A program made the translations under genes and the position numbers. A DNA stretch of 64,000 nt from Marinitoga lauensis (GTDB lineage: Bacteria > Thermotogota > Thermotogae > Petrotogales > Petrotogaceae): contig NZ_QHLX01000004.1 in assembly GCF_004135675.1 (NCBI RefSeq), forward strand, positions 124,001-188,000, given 5' to 3'. This document shows positions 22,082 to 32,225 of this stretch, piece by piece; the stretch's first letter is position 1; each line of letters opens with the position of its first letter. Under the pieces are notes generated by a model. The model did not search any database and had not been told where the DNA came from. It saw only the letters and a list, made by a program, of their open reading frames with translations.

Positions 22082-24837
22082 ATGTTTATGTGGATTATAT
22101 TATCTATTGCATTATTTTCAATAATTTATTTTTTTATCAAAGCATCTTTTCATTCACATGTATTAAAAATTTCATTTAGAAATATTTTTAGAATAAAAAG
22201 AGAATCATTTTTAATGATTCTTGGGTCAATGATTGGAACTGCTTTTATTATAGGCTCATTAGGAATGAATGATTCATTTAAAAATTATATATATAAAAGT
22301 GTTGATTTGTATTTTGGTGAAATCGATGAAGTTATTAATTCAAAAGTGAGCATTAATTACAATGATATTGAACCTTTTATATGGGAATTAGAAAAAGAAA
22401 ATTTAATTGATGGTGTTTTACCTATTTTTTTCAAATTATATCCTGTAACTAAAAAAGGAAATATTAGAGGTTTAAAGATTTCAGAATTATCTCAAGCAAG
22501 CCTTGTAGGAATGGATTATACCTTAATTTCAAATTTTGGAGAAAATAAAGTTGAAGTTCCAACAGAATTTTTAAAATTAAAAAATAATGAAGCAATAATC
22601 ACTAAAAGATTAGCAGAAAGATTAAAAGTTAAAGAAGGAGAAGAAATAGAGATAATCACGGGAGCGTCTCCAATAAATATATTATTTCCTAAAAGGTTTA
22701 AAGTAGTTAAAATTATTGACTCAAAAGGAATATTCAATTATAGAGGGATCGATGCTAACAATGGTATCGGGACTGTATTTATTAATTTAGCTGCTGCAAG
22801 AAGTATAACAAAAATCCCCTCAAATAATTATTATCAAATTTTAATTTCAAATAGAGGCGATTACATAAAAGGAAACAAATTAACCGAAAAAGTGAAAAAT
22901 GTATATGAAAAGATGAAAACAAAAGGAGAATTTATACCGGTTAAAGACAACCAAATAAAAGCGATAGACAGAGGCGGAGTTTCTTATATATTTCTGGCAC
23001 TAAGTTTATTTGCTATTATTTCTGGTGGAGTATTAATCATCAATATGTATTCTATGTTAGTAAGTGAAAGAAAAAGAGAATTAGGTGTTTTAAGAGCTAT
23101 TGGATTTAAAAGAAAAGATATAAGAAATGTTATATTCTACGAAAGTATATTTTATACTATATTCTCAATTCCATTTGGTATAGCTACTGGATTGTTAATC
23201 TCTCGTTTTACTTTTTCAAAAGTTACCTCTCTTTTCGAATCATTATCTTCATTTGAAAATATTATCGGTGAAATTCCTTTAATAGATTCATATTATATTT
23301 CTCCCAATTCCATAATAATTGGTATTGCTGTTGGAATATTGCTCCCTTTAACAATAACATTCTGGTATTCACATTCTATTGGAAAAATAAATATAGTTAA
23401 TGCCATAAAAGACCTCGAAGAAGAAAAGAAAAAAGTAAAATTTGAAAAATATAAATATAAAATTGAAAATGGTTTTGCCATCGTAATTTTTATTATTGCC
23501 TTATTTTTAAAATAGATAGTTTTACTATCTTGGGAATTAAAAGCTTTTTAATTTTAATTTCCGCTATTATGATAATTACTTTTAATTTAAAATATATCGA
23601 AATTTTTTTGCTTAATATAATTAAATTAAAAGGTAAATTTGTCCCCATATTGAAAATAGCATTCTCCTACCCTATGAGAAATAGAAAAAAAACTGGTGCC
23701 ATTATTACTCTATATGGAATGGTTATATTTATCATAGCTATTTTAACTATTTTACCTTATATCCAACAGGAACATTTAAAAAGTTCAAAAGACACGTTAT
23801 TTGCAGGATTTGATGGAGTAGTTGTTGAAATGCCAACAAATATTTTCCCAATAAAAGTAACAAAAGAAGAATTAAGCAAAACTGATGGAATTAAGGATGT
23901 TGGGGAATTTTATTTTTTAAAGGCGCATAATAAACAAAAAGAAGATTATGCCATTGTTTTTGGCTCAAAAGAGTTCTTCACAAAAAATAAAATAAAAATA
24001 AAAAGTGCAATTGATGAATTTAAAAACTTATCTAATAAAGAAATATGGTTAAAAGCTTATAACAATCCAGAATATGCAATTATCCCGGAAAGGTTAACCG
24101 ATCCAAAATATGGTTATAATTTTGAATTAGGAAAAACTTATACAGCTTTTATTACCTCTCAATCTTTCGGCCCAAATCAAAATGAAACAATTATAGGCAC
24201 AATAACTTTTAAGATTATAGCTATAACCTCTAAAATAAGTGAATCACTTGCAATGGGACCAATTATGAGTTTAAATACCCCTGCCATAGAAAAATTAAAA
24301 AAAGAGGCTATTCATGGATATTTCTTTTCAATACTCCCGGATAAAAAAGCTGATGTAATTAATTACCTTAAAAGTAAAAATCAATTTTATATTTTCGTTG
24401 ATGATTTGCTTAATCTTGGCTTGAAAACATCTCAGGGAATGGTAAGCATATTTAATTCATTTTTATATTTTGGCCTAATGGTTGGAATAATTGGAATTGC
24501 AATTACTATGATGAAAGCTGTAAATGAAAGAAGAAGGGTTATTGGTATGTTAAAAGCTATAGGCTTTACAAAAAATATGATATTTTTATCATTTTTTATT
24601 GAATCTACAATAGTTATTTTACTTGGAATAATTATTGGCATATCTTCGGGTACATTTACAAGTTATTTAATTTTTCAGCGTCTATTTGCTGATAGTGGCG
24701 CTGCTTTTAAAATCCCTTATGGAAATCTATCATTAATGGCTTTTGCTTTCTATTTAATTTCAGTAATATTTATTTATTTACCATCAAAATCTGCTTCAAA
24801 ACTTTCTCCAAATGAAGCTATGAGATCATTGGATTAA
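22082..24837 (+). CDS. FtsX/MacB-type ABC permease, duplicated form (one frame break)
   Basis: About 918 residues after repair. There are two FtsX-like halves. The first has an N-terminal membrane anchor, a periplasmic domain (~50-290) and three helices around 300-450, with ERKRELGVLRAIGFKRKDI. The second repeats this plan with NERRRVIGMLKAIGFTKNM near the end. The frame is lost at T5 23504-23508; one more T joins ALFFKIDSFTILGIKSF. The duplicated layout is that of large ABC permeases that act as single-chain dimers. It is partnered with the ATPase immediately upstream. No substrate-specific clue is present. Confidence 0.8.
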
Positions 24838-24868
24838 AAATATGGGGATTCCCTCATATTTTTAATCC
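24831..24868. terminator. Bidirectional terminator between convergent genes
   Basis: A perfect 14-bp stem GGATTAAAAATATG/CATATTTTTAATCC contains both the permease stop codon and the stop of the histidine kinase on the other strand. Confidence 0.75.
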
Positions 24869-25818
24869 ATTTTAATAATAAATTTAGTTCCAACCATCCA
24901 TTTTGAATCAAATTCAATTTTATAATTTGCTAATTCACACAAATATTTAACAATAGCTAAACCGAGGCCAGAACCTTGAGCATATTTTTTTGCATCTGTA
25001 CCTCTAAAAAATCTCTCAAAAATTCTATTTTTTTCCTGTTCCCTTATCCCAATTCCATAATCTTCAACTACAATTTCGCTTTTTGAAATTTTTACATAAA
25101 CTCTTGAATTCTTATGAGAATATTTAATAGCATTTGATACTAAATTTCTTAAAATCGTATATATTATAAAAGGATCTCCCTGCATAAATTCTAATTTAGA
25201 ATTAAATATTACTTCTATATTTTTTTCTTTAATTTTATTTTCAAGGTCCATAATAACATCCCGGAAAATTTTTTCAGGTTCAAATAGCTCAACTTTAATC
25301 ATATAATTACCAAATTCAGCCATGGAAAGCATTGTTAATTGGTCAAGAATTCGTTCTATTCTTGATATAGCTTTTTTAGCCTTTCTTATAGGAGCTTTTA
25401 AGTTGCTTTCTCTACTTAAATCTTCTATCAAAAACAAATTTCCTTTAGCCACCGATAATGGTGTTCTCAATTCATGCGATAAAGACGTAATAAAATCTGA
25501 TTTAACCTGTTTTATAAGCTCTTTTTCTGTTTTATCTTCAATAACTATAGTTGAGTCATCTTTTAAAAAGGTTATTTTACAAAATTTACTTGATCCATGA
25601 AAAAAATATACTGTTGTTTCGATAAAATAATCTTTCTTATTGATTAGGCACGAAATAAATTCATCTATTTCATTAAAAGTAAAAACACTTATTATTTCTA
25701 TATTTTCTTTAAAGCCATGTAATTTAGCTATTTTATTTGCTCTCTTAATTTTAGAACCATCTAACTCTATAATCATTTCATTAATATAATCTAAAGTATT
25801 AAAAATCATATTAATCAC
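24862..25818 (-). CDS. phoR: PhoR-like histidine kinase without membrane segments
   Basis: 318 residues. The HisKA H-box FITSLSHELRTPLSVAKG lies near residue 115, with the N-box NLVSNAIKYS, the G-boxes VEDYGIGI and GSGLGLAIVK, and the F-box IFERFFRG. The first ~95 residues look like a small PAS-type domain. I see no transmembrane helix, unlike E. coli PhoR, so phosphate status would have to arrive through the Pst-PhoU complex. It is the last gene of the pst operon. Its ATG at 25818 overlaps the regulator stop by eight bases. The phosphate role is inferred from the operon. Confidence 0.85.
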   Translation of the reverse strand: MINMIFNTLDYINEMIIELDGSKIKRANKIAKLHGFKENIEIISVFTFNEIDEFISCLINKKDYFIETTVYFFHGSSKFCKITFLKDDSTIVIEDKTEKELIKQVKSDFITSLSHELRTPLSVAKGNLFLIEDLSRESNLKAPIRKAKKAISRIERILDQLTMLSMAEFGNYMIKVELFEPEKIFRDVIMDLENKIKEKNIEVIFNSKLEFMQGDPFIIYTILRNLVSNAIKYSHKNSRVYVKISKSEIVVEDYGIGIREQEKNRIFERFFRGTDAKKYAQGSGLGLAIVKYLCELANYKIEFDSKWMVGTKFIIKMD

Positions 25819-26488
25819 CTATTTCATCAGCAGATTTATTAAATTTATATCCCAGATTTCTAATGGTTTTAATCCAGTTTTTTCCAATTTTAGATCTAAT
25901 CATACTAATATGAACATCAACCACTCTATCTGTAATAAAATCATCTTCATACCATATTTTTTCAATTATATTATTTCTGGTAAATATCTTATCCGAATTT
26001 TTTGCAAGTAGATATAATATTTCAAATTCTTTGGCTGTTAAATCTATATTTTTCCCTTTATATTTTACAGTATAGTTATTTGAAAAAATTTCCAGATTCC
26101 CAAATTGAAGCTTTTCATCATCATTTTTTAATCTTTTTAAAAGAGCTCGAACTCGGGCTATAACCTCTCTTGGGTTAAATGGTTTCGTAATATAATCATC
26201 AGCGCCATTTTCTATTCCGTAAATTTTATCTCTATCTGTATTTTTGGCAGAAATAATTATAATTCCAGTATTTTTGTTTTTTGCCCTAATGAAAGGTAAA
26301 ATATCTACAGATTCACCATCAGGCAACATAATGTCCAGTAGAATAATATCTACATTATTATTGTTTAAAAAATTATTCATTTCATTAATTGACTCTGCCT
26401 CATAAACATAAAATTTTTCTATTTCCAAATATGTCTTTAAAATATCTCTAATATCTTTATCATCTTCAACTATCAGAATGGAAGGCAT
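25811..26488 (-). CDS. phoB: OmpR/PhoB-family response regulator
   Basis: 225 residues. The receiver domain has acidic residues EDD at 8-10, phospho-acceptor Asp near 52 (IILLDIMLPDG) and the conserved Lys in the TKPF motif. The C-terminal winged helix has LTAKEFEILYLLAKN and DVHISMIRSKIG. A strong AGGAGG site precedes the start and lies directly behind the phoU stop. Being between phoU and a kinase in a pst operon makes PhoB the natural reading. The tandem AATATTAAGA repeat before pstS (30531-30550) is a candidate binding site. Confidence 0.88.
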   Translation of the reverse strand: MPSILIVEDDKDIRDILKTYLEIEKFYVYEAESINEMNNFLNNNNVDIILLDIMLPDGESVDILPFIRAKNKNTGIIIISAKNTDRDKIYGIENGADDYITKPFNPREVIARVRALLKRLKNDDEKLQFGNLEIFSNNYTVKYKGKNIDLTAKEFEILYLLAKNSDKIFTRNNIIEKIWYEDDFITDRVVDVHISMIRSKIGKNWIKTIRNLGYKFNKSADEIGD

Positions 26489-26498
26489 ATTTTTCCTC

Positions 26499-27159
26499 CT
26501 ATATTAAATTAGTTATTTTCTCTCCTTTTTCAATATATACAATTTCTTCACATAAATTAGTTACCTGATCCGAAATTCTCTCGATATCCTTGCAATTAAA
26601 GCATAAGGGATAATAAATTTTTCATCATACTTTCCTTCTTTAAATTCTTTTAAAATATCTTTTCTAATTTCCATTTCTAAATTATCTATAATATTATCTT
26701 TTTTCCAAATTTCAATAGCTAATTCTATATTTCTTTCATTAAATGCTTTAAAACCTCTTTTAGCATTTCCAGAGATAACCCAATCATTTTTAGCATATCT
26801 TCATTCAAATATGGTGTGAAATTTATTTTCTTAAATCCAAAAACTTTTTGAGCTATATTACAGGATAAATCTCCTATCCTTTCAAGATTATTTGAAAATT
26901 TTATCATTGTAATTATATATCTTAGTTCTTTTGCCAATGGGTTATATCTTGCAATAATTTGATATACTTCATCTTCTATTTTTCTATTTATGTCATCAAT
27001 TTTGTCATCTAAATCTATTACTCTCTTTGCTAATTCTTCATCATTTTTTTCTAATGATTCTATCGACATATTGAATGAATCTAATACAAGAGATAACATT
27101 TTAGATATATCTGCTTTTAATACTAATAATTCATTTTCAAAATGATGGACACTTTGCAT
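26499..27159 (-). CDS. phoU: PhoU phosphate-signalling protein (two frame breaks)
   Basis: About 220 residues after repair, the usual PhoU length. It has two three-helix PhoU repeats. The first contains ELRYIITMIKFSNNLERIGD; the second contains CKDIERISDQVTNLCEEIVY. PhoU couples the Pst transporter to the PhoR kinase and represses the regulon when phosphate is plentiful. The frame is lost at TTTT 26758-26761 (one base restores MLKRGFKAFNERN) and again at AA 26594-26595 (one base restores ALICKDIERI). The true stop at 26499-26501 leaves just the AGGAGG site before phoB. The start is at 27159 behind GGAGG. Confidence 0.85.
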
Positions 27160-27172
27160 ATTATAACCTCCA

Positions 27173-27952
27173 TTATCCTATTCTTCCATTTAAATAGTCT
27201 TCAGTTAATTGATTTTTTGGTGATTTTATAATCTCCGATGTTAAACCTGATTCTATTAATTCTCCTTGATACATAAAATATATATAATCGGATATTCTTA
27301 TCGCCTGAGGTAAATTATGCGTTACTATAATTATAGTATAATTTTCAACCAACTCTTCAAGTAATCTTTCAATTCTTTGTGTGGCAATCGGGTCTAATGC
27401 TGATGTTGGTTCATCTAATAATATAACTTCAGGATCAACTGCGATAGCTCTTGCAATAACTAATCTTTGTTGTTGCCCACCAGATAATTCATAGGCAGAT
27501 TTGTGCAATTCATCTTTAACTTCATCCCATAAAGCCGCTTGTTTCAAAGATTTCTCCACTATATTATCTATTTTAATTTTATTTTTCATTCCATGAATCC
27601 TTAAACCAAATGCTACATTCTCATATACTGACATAGGAAATGGTACTGGTTTCTGAAAAACCATGCCAACTCTTTTTCTATATATTGTTAAATCCAACTC
27701 TTTATCATATATATTTTCATTTTCAAAAATAATTTCTCCAGAGATTTTATAAGATGTGATTTCATCATTTATTCTATTTATACTTCTTAATAATGTGGAT
27801 TTTCCACATCCTGATGGACCAATAATAGCAGAAATTTTATTTCGTTTAAAATCTATATTTATATTTTTTAAAACCTGTTTTTCACCATACCATGCATTAA
27901 AGTTATTCACTCTAATTATAACATCATTCTTAATAATAACATCATTTTGCAT
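27173..27952 (-). CDS. pstB: Phosphate ABC transporter ATP-binding protein PstB
   Basis: 259 residues. Walker A is GPSGCGKSTLLRSINR, the PstB-type Q-loop is VGMVFQKPVPFPMSVYENV, the signature is LSGGQQQRLVIARAI and Walker B is VILLDEPTSALDP. It powers high-affinity phosphate import with PstCA. The start at 27952 has AGGAGG and overlaps the pstA end by 11 bases, so translation is coupled. The N-terminus contains a small internal duplication (NDVIIKNDVII), visible as an imperfect 18-base tandem repeat in the DNA. Confidence 0.95.
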   Translation of the reverse strand: MQNDVIIKNDVIIRVNNFNAWYGEKQVLKNINIDFKRNKISAIIGPSGCGKSTLLRSINRINDEITSYKISGEIIFENENIYDKELDLTIYRKRVGMVFQKPVPFPMSVYENVAFGLRIHGMKNKIKIDNIVEKSLKQAALWDEVKDELHKSAYELSGGQQQRLVIARAIAVDPEVILLDEPTSALDPIATQRIERLLEELVENYTIIIVTHNLPQAIRISDYIYFMYQGELIESGLTSEIIKSPKNQLTEDYLNGRIG

Positions 27953-28766
27953 TTAATTTCCTCCTTATTCTAAATGCTATTAAATAAATAATAAGTATAA
28001 GCAACATCAAAAATGAAGATGTTCCTTTCGCCATCCATTGAGCATCTTTTCCATAAGCCATCGCCACATTATATATATGTGTGGATAAAGTCATTATAGG
28101 GTCTTTTATTGATTTAGGCATATGTGTTGAATAAAATACAGCAGCTGTTAATAATACAGGAGCGGTTTCTCCCATAACTCTACCAGCACCGATTAATATA
28201 GCTGTTATTATCCTGGTTCTGGCTGCTGGTATTAATACGTTATATATAACCTCAGTTTTTTTTGCTCCCAATGCATAAGCAGACTCTCTCATGGTATCTG
28301 GTACTGAGCTTAAAGCCTCTCTTGTTGCTGAAGAAATAATAGGCAATGCCATTACAGATAATGTTAATGCCCCAGAAAATAGAGATGTCCTGAGTCTAAG
28401 AGCAATTGAAAACAAAGCTAATCCAAATAATCCATACACAATGGAAGGAACTCCAGATAAAGATGTAATAGCTGTATCCAATAATCTTCCAATTTTATTA
28501 TTTCCATATTCAGACAGAAATATTCCTGTTAATACACCAAAAGGTATAGAAATTATTAATGTTGTAGTCAACAAATATATAGTTCCAATAATTGCAGGTA
28601 AAATCCCACCTTCTGTCATCATATTTTTAGGAAATTGGGTAAAGAAATCTATAGAAAAATATTTAATCCCATCAAATATAACAAATGCAAAAATAAATAC
28701 TATAGTAAAAAAGATAATATAACTAATTATTCTGAATATAAATGATATAATTTTATCCTTTTTCAT
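27942..28766 (-). CDS. pstA: Phosphate ABC transporter permease PstA
   Basis: 274 residues with six predicted membrane helices. The binding-protein-dependent permease motif near residues 160-185 (REALSSVPDTMRESAYALGA) contacts PstB, and the family sequence SGVPSIVYGLFGL is present. It forms the channel with PstC. The start ATG overlaps the pstC stop in an ATGA arrangement. Confidence 0.93.
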   Translation of the reverse strand: MKKDKIISFIFRIISYIIFFTIVFIFAFVIFDGIKYFSIDFFTQFPKNMMTEGGILPAIIGTIYLLTTTLIISIPFGVLTGIFLSEYGNNKIGRLLDTAITSLSGVPSIVYGLFGLALFSIALRLRTSLFSGALTLSVMALPIISSATREALSSVPDTMRESAYALGAKKTEVIYNVLIPAARTRIITAILIGAGRVMGETAPVLLTAAVFYSTHMPKSIKDPIMTLSTHIYNVAMAYGKDAQWMAKGTSSFLMLLILIIYLIAFRIRRKLNAK

Positions 28767-29622
28767 TTACTCCATCTCCTTGAGAGCCTTTTAGAAGTTA
28801 ATGTGAGAATAAACGATATTGTTAAAAGAGATAATCCCGATACAAATAAAGCAGAATAATGAATACTACCTATTTCAACTTCCCCCATTTCACTTGCTAT
28901 AGCTGCTGTTAAAGGTCTCACGGGATCAAAAATGGAAAAAGGAAGCATATTTGCCCACCAGCCGCCATTAAAACAACCATTGTTTCTCCAATAATTCTAT
29001 TTACAGTCAATATAATTGCATTAAAAATCCCTGATAATGCAGCCCTGGATACAATTTTAAAACCTGTAGTAAATCTTGTTGTTCCTAAAGCCAATGCTCC
29101 TTCTTTAAGATTTTTATCTATAGAGCTCATTGCTTCTTCCATTAAAGAAGCCGTGTAGGGCAAAGAAAGAATAGTTAACCCAATAGATGCAAGCAAAATA
29201 TTTTCTGAAGACCATGCTCCTATTTCAAGCATCCATGGAGAAATATATATTATTAAAAACATACCTATAATAACTGAAGGTACTCCAGATAATAAATCTA
29301 TTGCTCCTTTCATCATTTTTTTCTCAAAATTACCTGCATAATCATACATAAAAAAAGCTATAATATATCCCAAAGGGATAACAATTAAAGAAGAAAAAAT
29401 TGTTAGTAGAATTGAATTAATTAGCATTGTTAATATCCCATATGCTGGTGGGTCATAGGTAGGAAACCAGTCAAAACTTGTAAAGATTTCCATACCAACT
29501 TCTCTTAAAGCTGGTATGGATTCTCTTATAACAAATCCAAATATTAATATTAATGCAATTATCCCGGATAGAGCAACACTTTTTATAATAAATGTATTAA
29601 TTGTATTTTTTAATTCTCTCAA
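28763..29622 (-). CDS. pstC: Phosphate ABC transporter permease PstC (one frame break)
   Basis: About 286 residues after repair. It has six membrane helices, the motif EEAMSSIDKNLKEGALALG and the C-terminal FDPVRPLTAAIASEMGEV typical of PstC. The frame is broken at CCC 28954-28956 (minus-strand GGG); one more G gives MAAGGANMLPFS, exactly the expected family sequence. Two starts are possible. The GTG at 29631 sits too close to the AAGGAG site. The TTG at 29622 is spaced correctly, and I prefer it. Confidence 0.9.
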
Positions 29623-29637
29623 TCGACACACTCCTTT

Positions 29638-30462
29638 TTAGAATCCATATGCTGCTATATAACCTGCCCTTTCTGCTAATTCCTGTCCTTTTTTAGATAA
29701 CCCAAAAGTTATATATTCTTTGATAACTCCTGTTTCTGACCATCCGTTTGTTACGTCAATAAACATATATAATGGTCTTGAAATTGGATATATTGATTTT
29801 AAGACATTTAACTTTGTTGGTTCAACTCCTTCAACTTTTAAAACTTTTACAGAATTATTTACATAACCAACACCAACATAAGCAATTGCATATTTATTTT
29901 TTGATACCTGCTCAATTTCAAATTGAGTAGATTCAACCATTTTTATAGTTGGAGCCATTCTAGCACCTTTTAAAACCTTTTTTTCAAACGTCTCAAATGT
30001 TCCAGATGCTGTATTTCTCGAATATATAACTATTCTTTTTTTAGGAAGATTTGGACTTACCTGATTCCAGGTTCTTAATTTTCCGGTATAAATACCTTTT
30101 AATGTTTCTAATGATATATCATTAATTCCAAGCTTTGGATTAACTATTATAGCAATTCCATCGTATGCAATAACTATTGGTGCAAAATATTTTCCTTCTT
30201 CATTCATTTTTTTTATTTCTTTTTCTTTTAAAAATCTGCTAGCATTTGCAATATCTGTTGTACCATTAAATAATGCAGCAATTCCCGTTGATGATCCAGC
30301 TCCTTCAAGCGTTATTTCTAAATCCGGTTTTTCTTTTTTTAATTCTTCTATCCACAATTGGGCAATTGGAAAAATGGTGTTAGAACCTTTAATAACTAAT
30401 TTGGCTGAAAAAGATATGACCATAACGCTCATTAATAAAACCACTAATAATGCTTTCTTCAT
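29638..30462 (-). CDS. pstS: Phosphate-binding protein PstS
   Basis: 274 residues. A signal peptide (residues 1-18, VMVISFSA) is followed by the PBP-like domain beginning LVIKGSNTIFPIAQLW. Phosphate-contact motifs GAGSSTGIAAL (near 55) and SRNTASGTFETFE (near 150) are clear. It delivers phosphate to PstCA in the periplasm. It is the first gene of the seven-gene phosphate operon; the promoter lies at 30497-30550. Confidence 0.95.
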   Translation of the reverse strand: MKKALLVVLLMSVMVISFSAKLVIKGSNTIFPIAQLWIEELKKEKPDLEITLEGAGSSTGIAALFNGTTDIANASRFLKEKEIKKMNEEGKYFAPIVIAYDGIAIIVNPKLGINDISLETLKGIYTGKLRTWNQVSPNLPKKRIVIYSRNTASGTFETFEKKVLKGARMAPTIKMVESTQFEIEQVSKNKYAIAYVGVGYVNNSVKVLKVEGVEPTKLNVLKSIYPISRPLYMFIDVTNGWSETGVIKEYITFGLSKKGQELAERAGYIAAYGF

Positions 30463-30496
30463 ATTCTTACCTCCATTTTTTTATTTTGACATAATG

Positions 30497-30550
30497 ATTA
30501 TATAATTCTATATTTTTCTCTATATTTATAAATATTAAGAAATATTAAGA
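30497..30550 (-). promoter_or_regulatory. pst operon promoter with tandem 10-bp repeat
   Basis: On the plus strand AATATTAAGA occurs twice head to tail at 30531-30540 and 30541-30550. On the minus strand a TATAAT lies at 30502-30497, so the repeats fall just upstream of the -35 region. Direct repeats one helical turn apart there are what a PhoB-class activator binds. Binding is inferred. Confidence 0.5.
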
Positions 30551-30580
30551 AAAAGGAGGTCCCTTTATCCAGGACCTCCT
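30548..30580 (-). terminator. Terminator between the outer-membrane protein gene and pstS
   Basis: A 9-bp stem AGGAGGTCC/GGACCTCCT, read on the minus strand, is followed by TTTTTCTTAAT. Downstream of the 30632 gene. Confidence 0.8.
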
Positions 30581-30631
30581 GAGTTTGACCATATATAATA
30601 AAATATAATTATTATCAGGCGATTATACCTG

Positions 30632-31306
30632 CTACTTACTTTTAAAGAATTCTATATTACTTGAAACTCCAAATAAAATTTTTACTGTACCAAAATCATA
30701 TTTTATACCGCCATAGATACCAATATATTTAAAAAAGAATACATTATCATATTTTTGTGTTCCATATATACTTATAACTGGCAAACCATAATTTGTTCCA
30801 CTATCACCTAAAGAAATTGGAAGATTTGTTTCAAAATTCACTGCCGATCTATCATCGATCTTCATAGTAACCGCCATAAAAGGATCCAGTTCATAATTAG
30901 TAATACTTTTATCTTTTTCATAATCATAATCTTCGTTTTTAGAAAATGCAGCTCCTCCAGAAATTCTTATCTTTTCTCCTGTATATCCAAACACACCATT
31001 TAAAATATAATTATTATCGCCATAAATATACCCATAACTTAATGCAATGTTAAATGGAACTCCTGAAATATTTTTTAATCCCATTTTTAAATAGCCATTT
31101 CCTTCATTCTCTGATGCTCCTACCTCCATGAATCCAAAAAGTCCATATCTAATAGCAATATTACCATATGAAACAAGTTCTAATTGCATATTACCTTCAT
31201 CGACTATTTCAGGAGATGGATTTAATAATGGCAAAGAAAATACATTTAAAGATAAACTTAATATGCATAAAATCATTAACAAATATCTTTTTTTCACTCT
31301 TTTCAC
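30632..31306 (-). CDS. Small exported beta-barrel-like protein
   Basis: 224 residues. A signal peptide ends near residue 24 (SLNVFS). The remainder alternates short amphipathic strands with turns (YGLFGFMEVGASE, INIALSYGYI-like segments) and finishes with a strand near IKYDFGTVKILFGV. This suggests a small outer-membrane barrel. The gene follows the similar protein at 31318 by about 12 bases and may share its transcript. No named family is recognised. The terminator at 30548-30580 separates it from pstS. Confidence 0.6.
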   Translation of the reverse strand: MKRVKKRYLLMILCILSLSLNVFSLPLLNPSPEIVDEGNMQLELVSYGNIAIRYGLFGFMEVGASENEGNGYLKMGLKNISGVPFNIALSYGYIYGDNNYILNGVFGYTGEKIRISGGAAFSKNEDYDYEKDKSITNYELDPFMAVTMKIDDRSAVNFETNLPISLGDSGTNYGLPVISIYGTQKYDNVFFFKYIGIYGGIKYDFGTVKILFGVSSNIEFFKSK

Positions 31307-31317
31307 TCCTTATCGTA

Positions 31318-32174
31318 TTAAAATTTTACAGTAAATGACAAATAATAATCTGTCGTAATAAAAGGAATATTTATATCTTTAAATGGATCTTCTTCATTTA
31401 ATATAGCAGTATATATAGAGGTTAAACTGAATGAATTATATATATAATCTGTAGCATTGTATCCCTGCAAGAATTTTAAAGATCCATCAATTAGAGTTAT
31501 TCTATAGCCAAGTTCAACACCAAAAACATCCCCTGAGTAAAATCTTATACCTCCTCTTCCAATAGAATAAAGTGAATCTTCTTTTGCTTTTTTATAAACT
31601 GATCAAAATCAGGATCATCTGGATCAGGATTTACATTTACTGCAAGTAAATATCCTCCTTCAATACCTCCAAATAATTCTAAATTATCCATTATATAATA
31701 TCCTAATTGAGAAAAACCCCTTATAGTTATAGCATTTAAGCCTAAATTAAATGGTTTATCGTCAATATCATTAATTTGCATAGCTATTCCATAAAGAGAA
31801 GGTTGAAAATGTGTTTTCAGTGAAAAATTCCCAAAATTGAAATTATTATGATTATAACCATTTAAATAATAAATATATAAATATCCATTATCTGGTCTTT
31901 CATTGCCAAAATATGATGGTAAAACAAAAGGATCTATAATTCCTCCATTTAAATCTAATACTATATTTTTTTCTAAATAATACCTGAGCCCCAAATTATA
32001 TACACCAAGAATATCCAATAACGGAGCACTTGATATTTCTATGTTGGAAAACGAAAAACCAATATTCTCAAAATTCACAAAGAAACCTTTCTCATGTTGC
32101 GGAACAATATCTGATTTAACTGAAAAAACAAATGTACTAATCAAGATTAATAATACTATCATAATTTTTTTCAT
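31318..32174 (-). CDS. Exported beta-barrel-like protein (one frame break)
   Basis: About 285 residues after repair. A signal peptide (residues 1-18, LISTFVFS) is followed by amphipathic strands such as FFVNFENIGFSFSNIEI and GYYIMDNLELFGGIEGGY, ending TTDYYLSFTVKF with a terminal Phe as in outer-membrane barrels. T6 at 31588-31593 is one base short; repair gives KKAKEDSLYSIGRGGIRFY and an open frame to 31318. It lies downstream of an ABC exporter operon on the same strand with a 52-base gap. Function unknown. Confidence 0.6.
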
Positions 32175-32225
32175 ATTATCGCCTCCTTACTCTTATTATA
32201 CACCTAAAAGTATAGATATATACTC

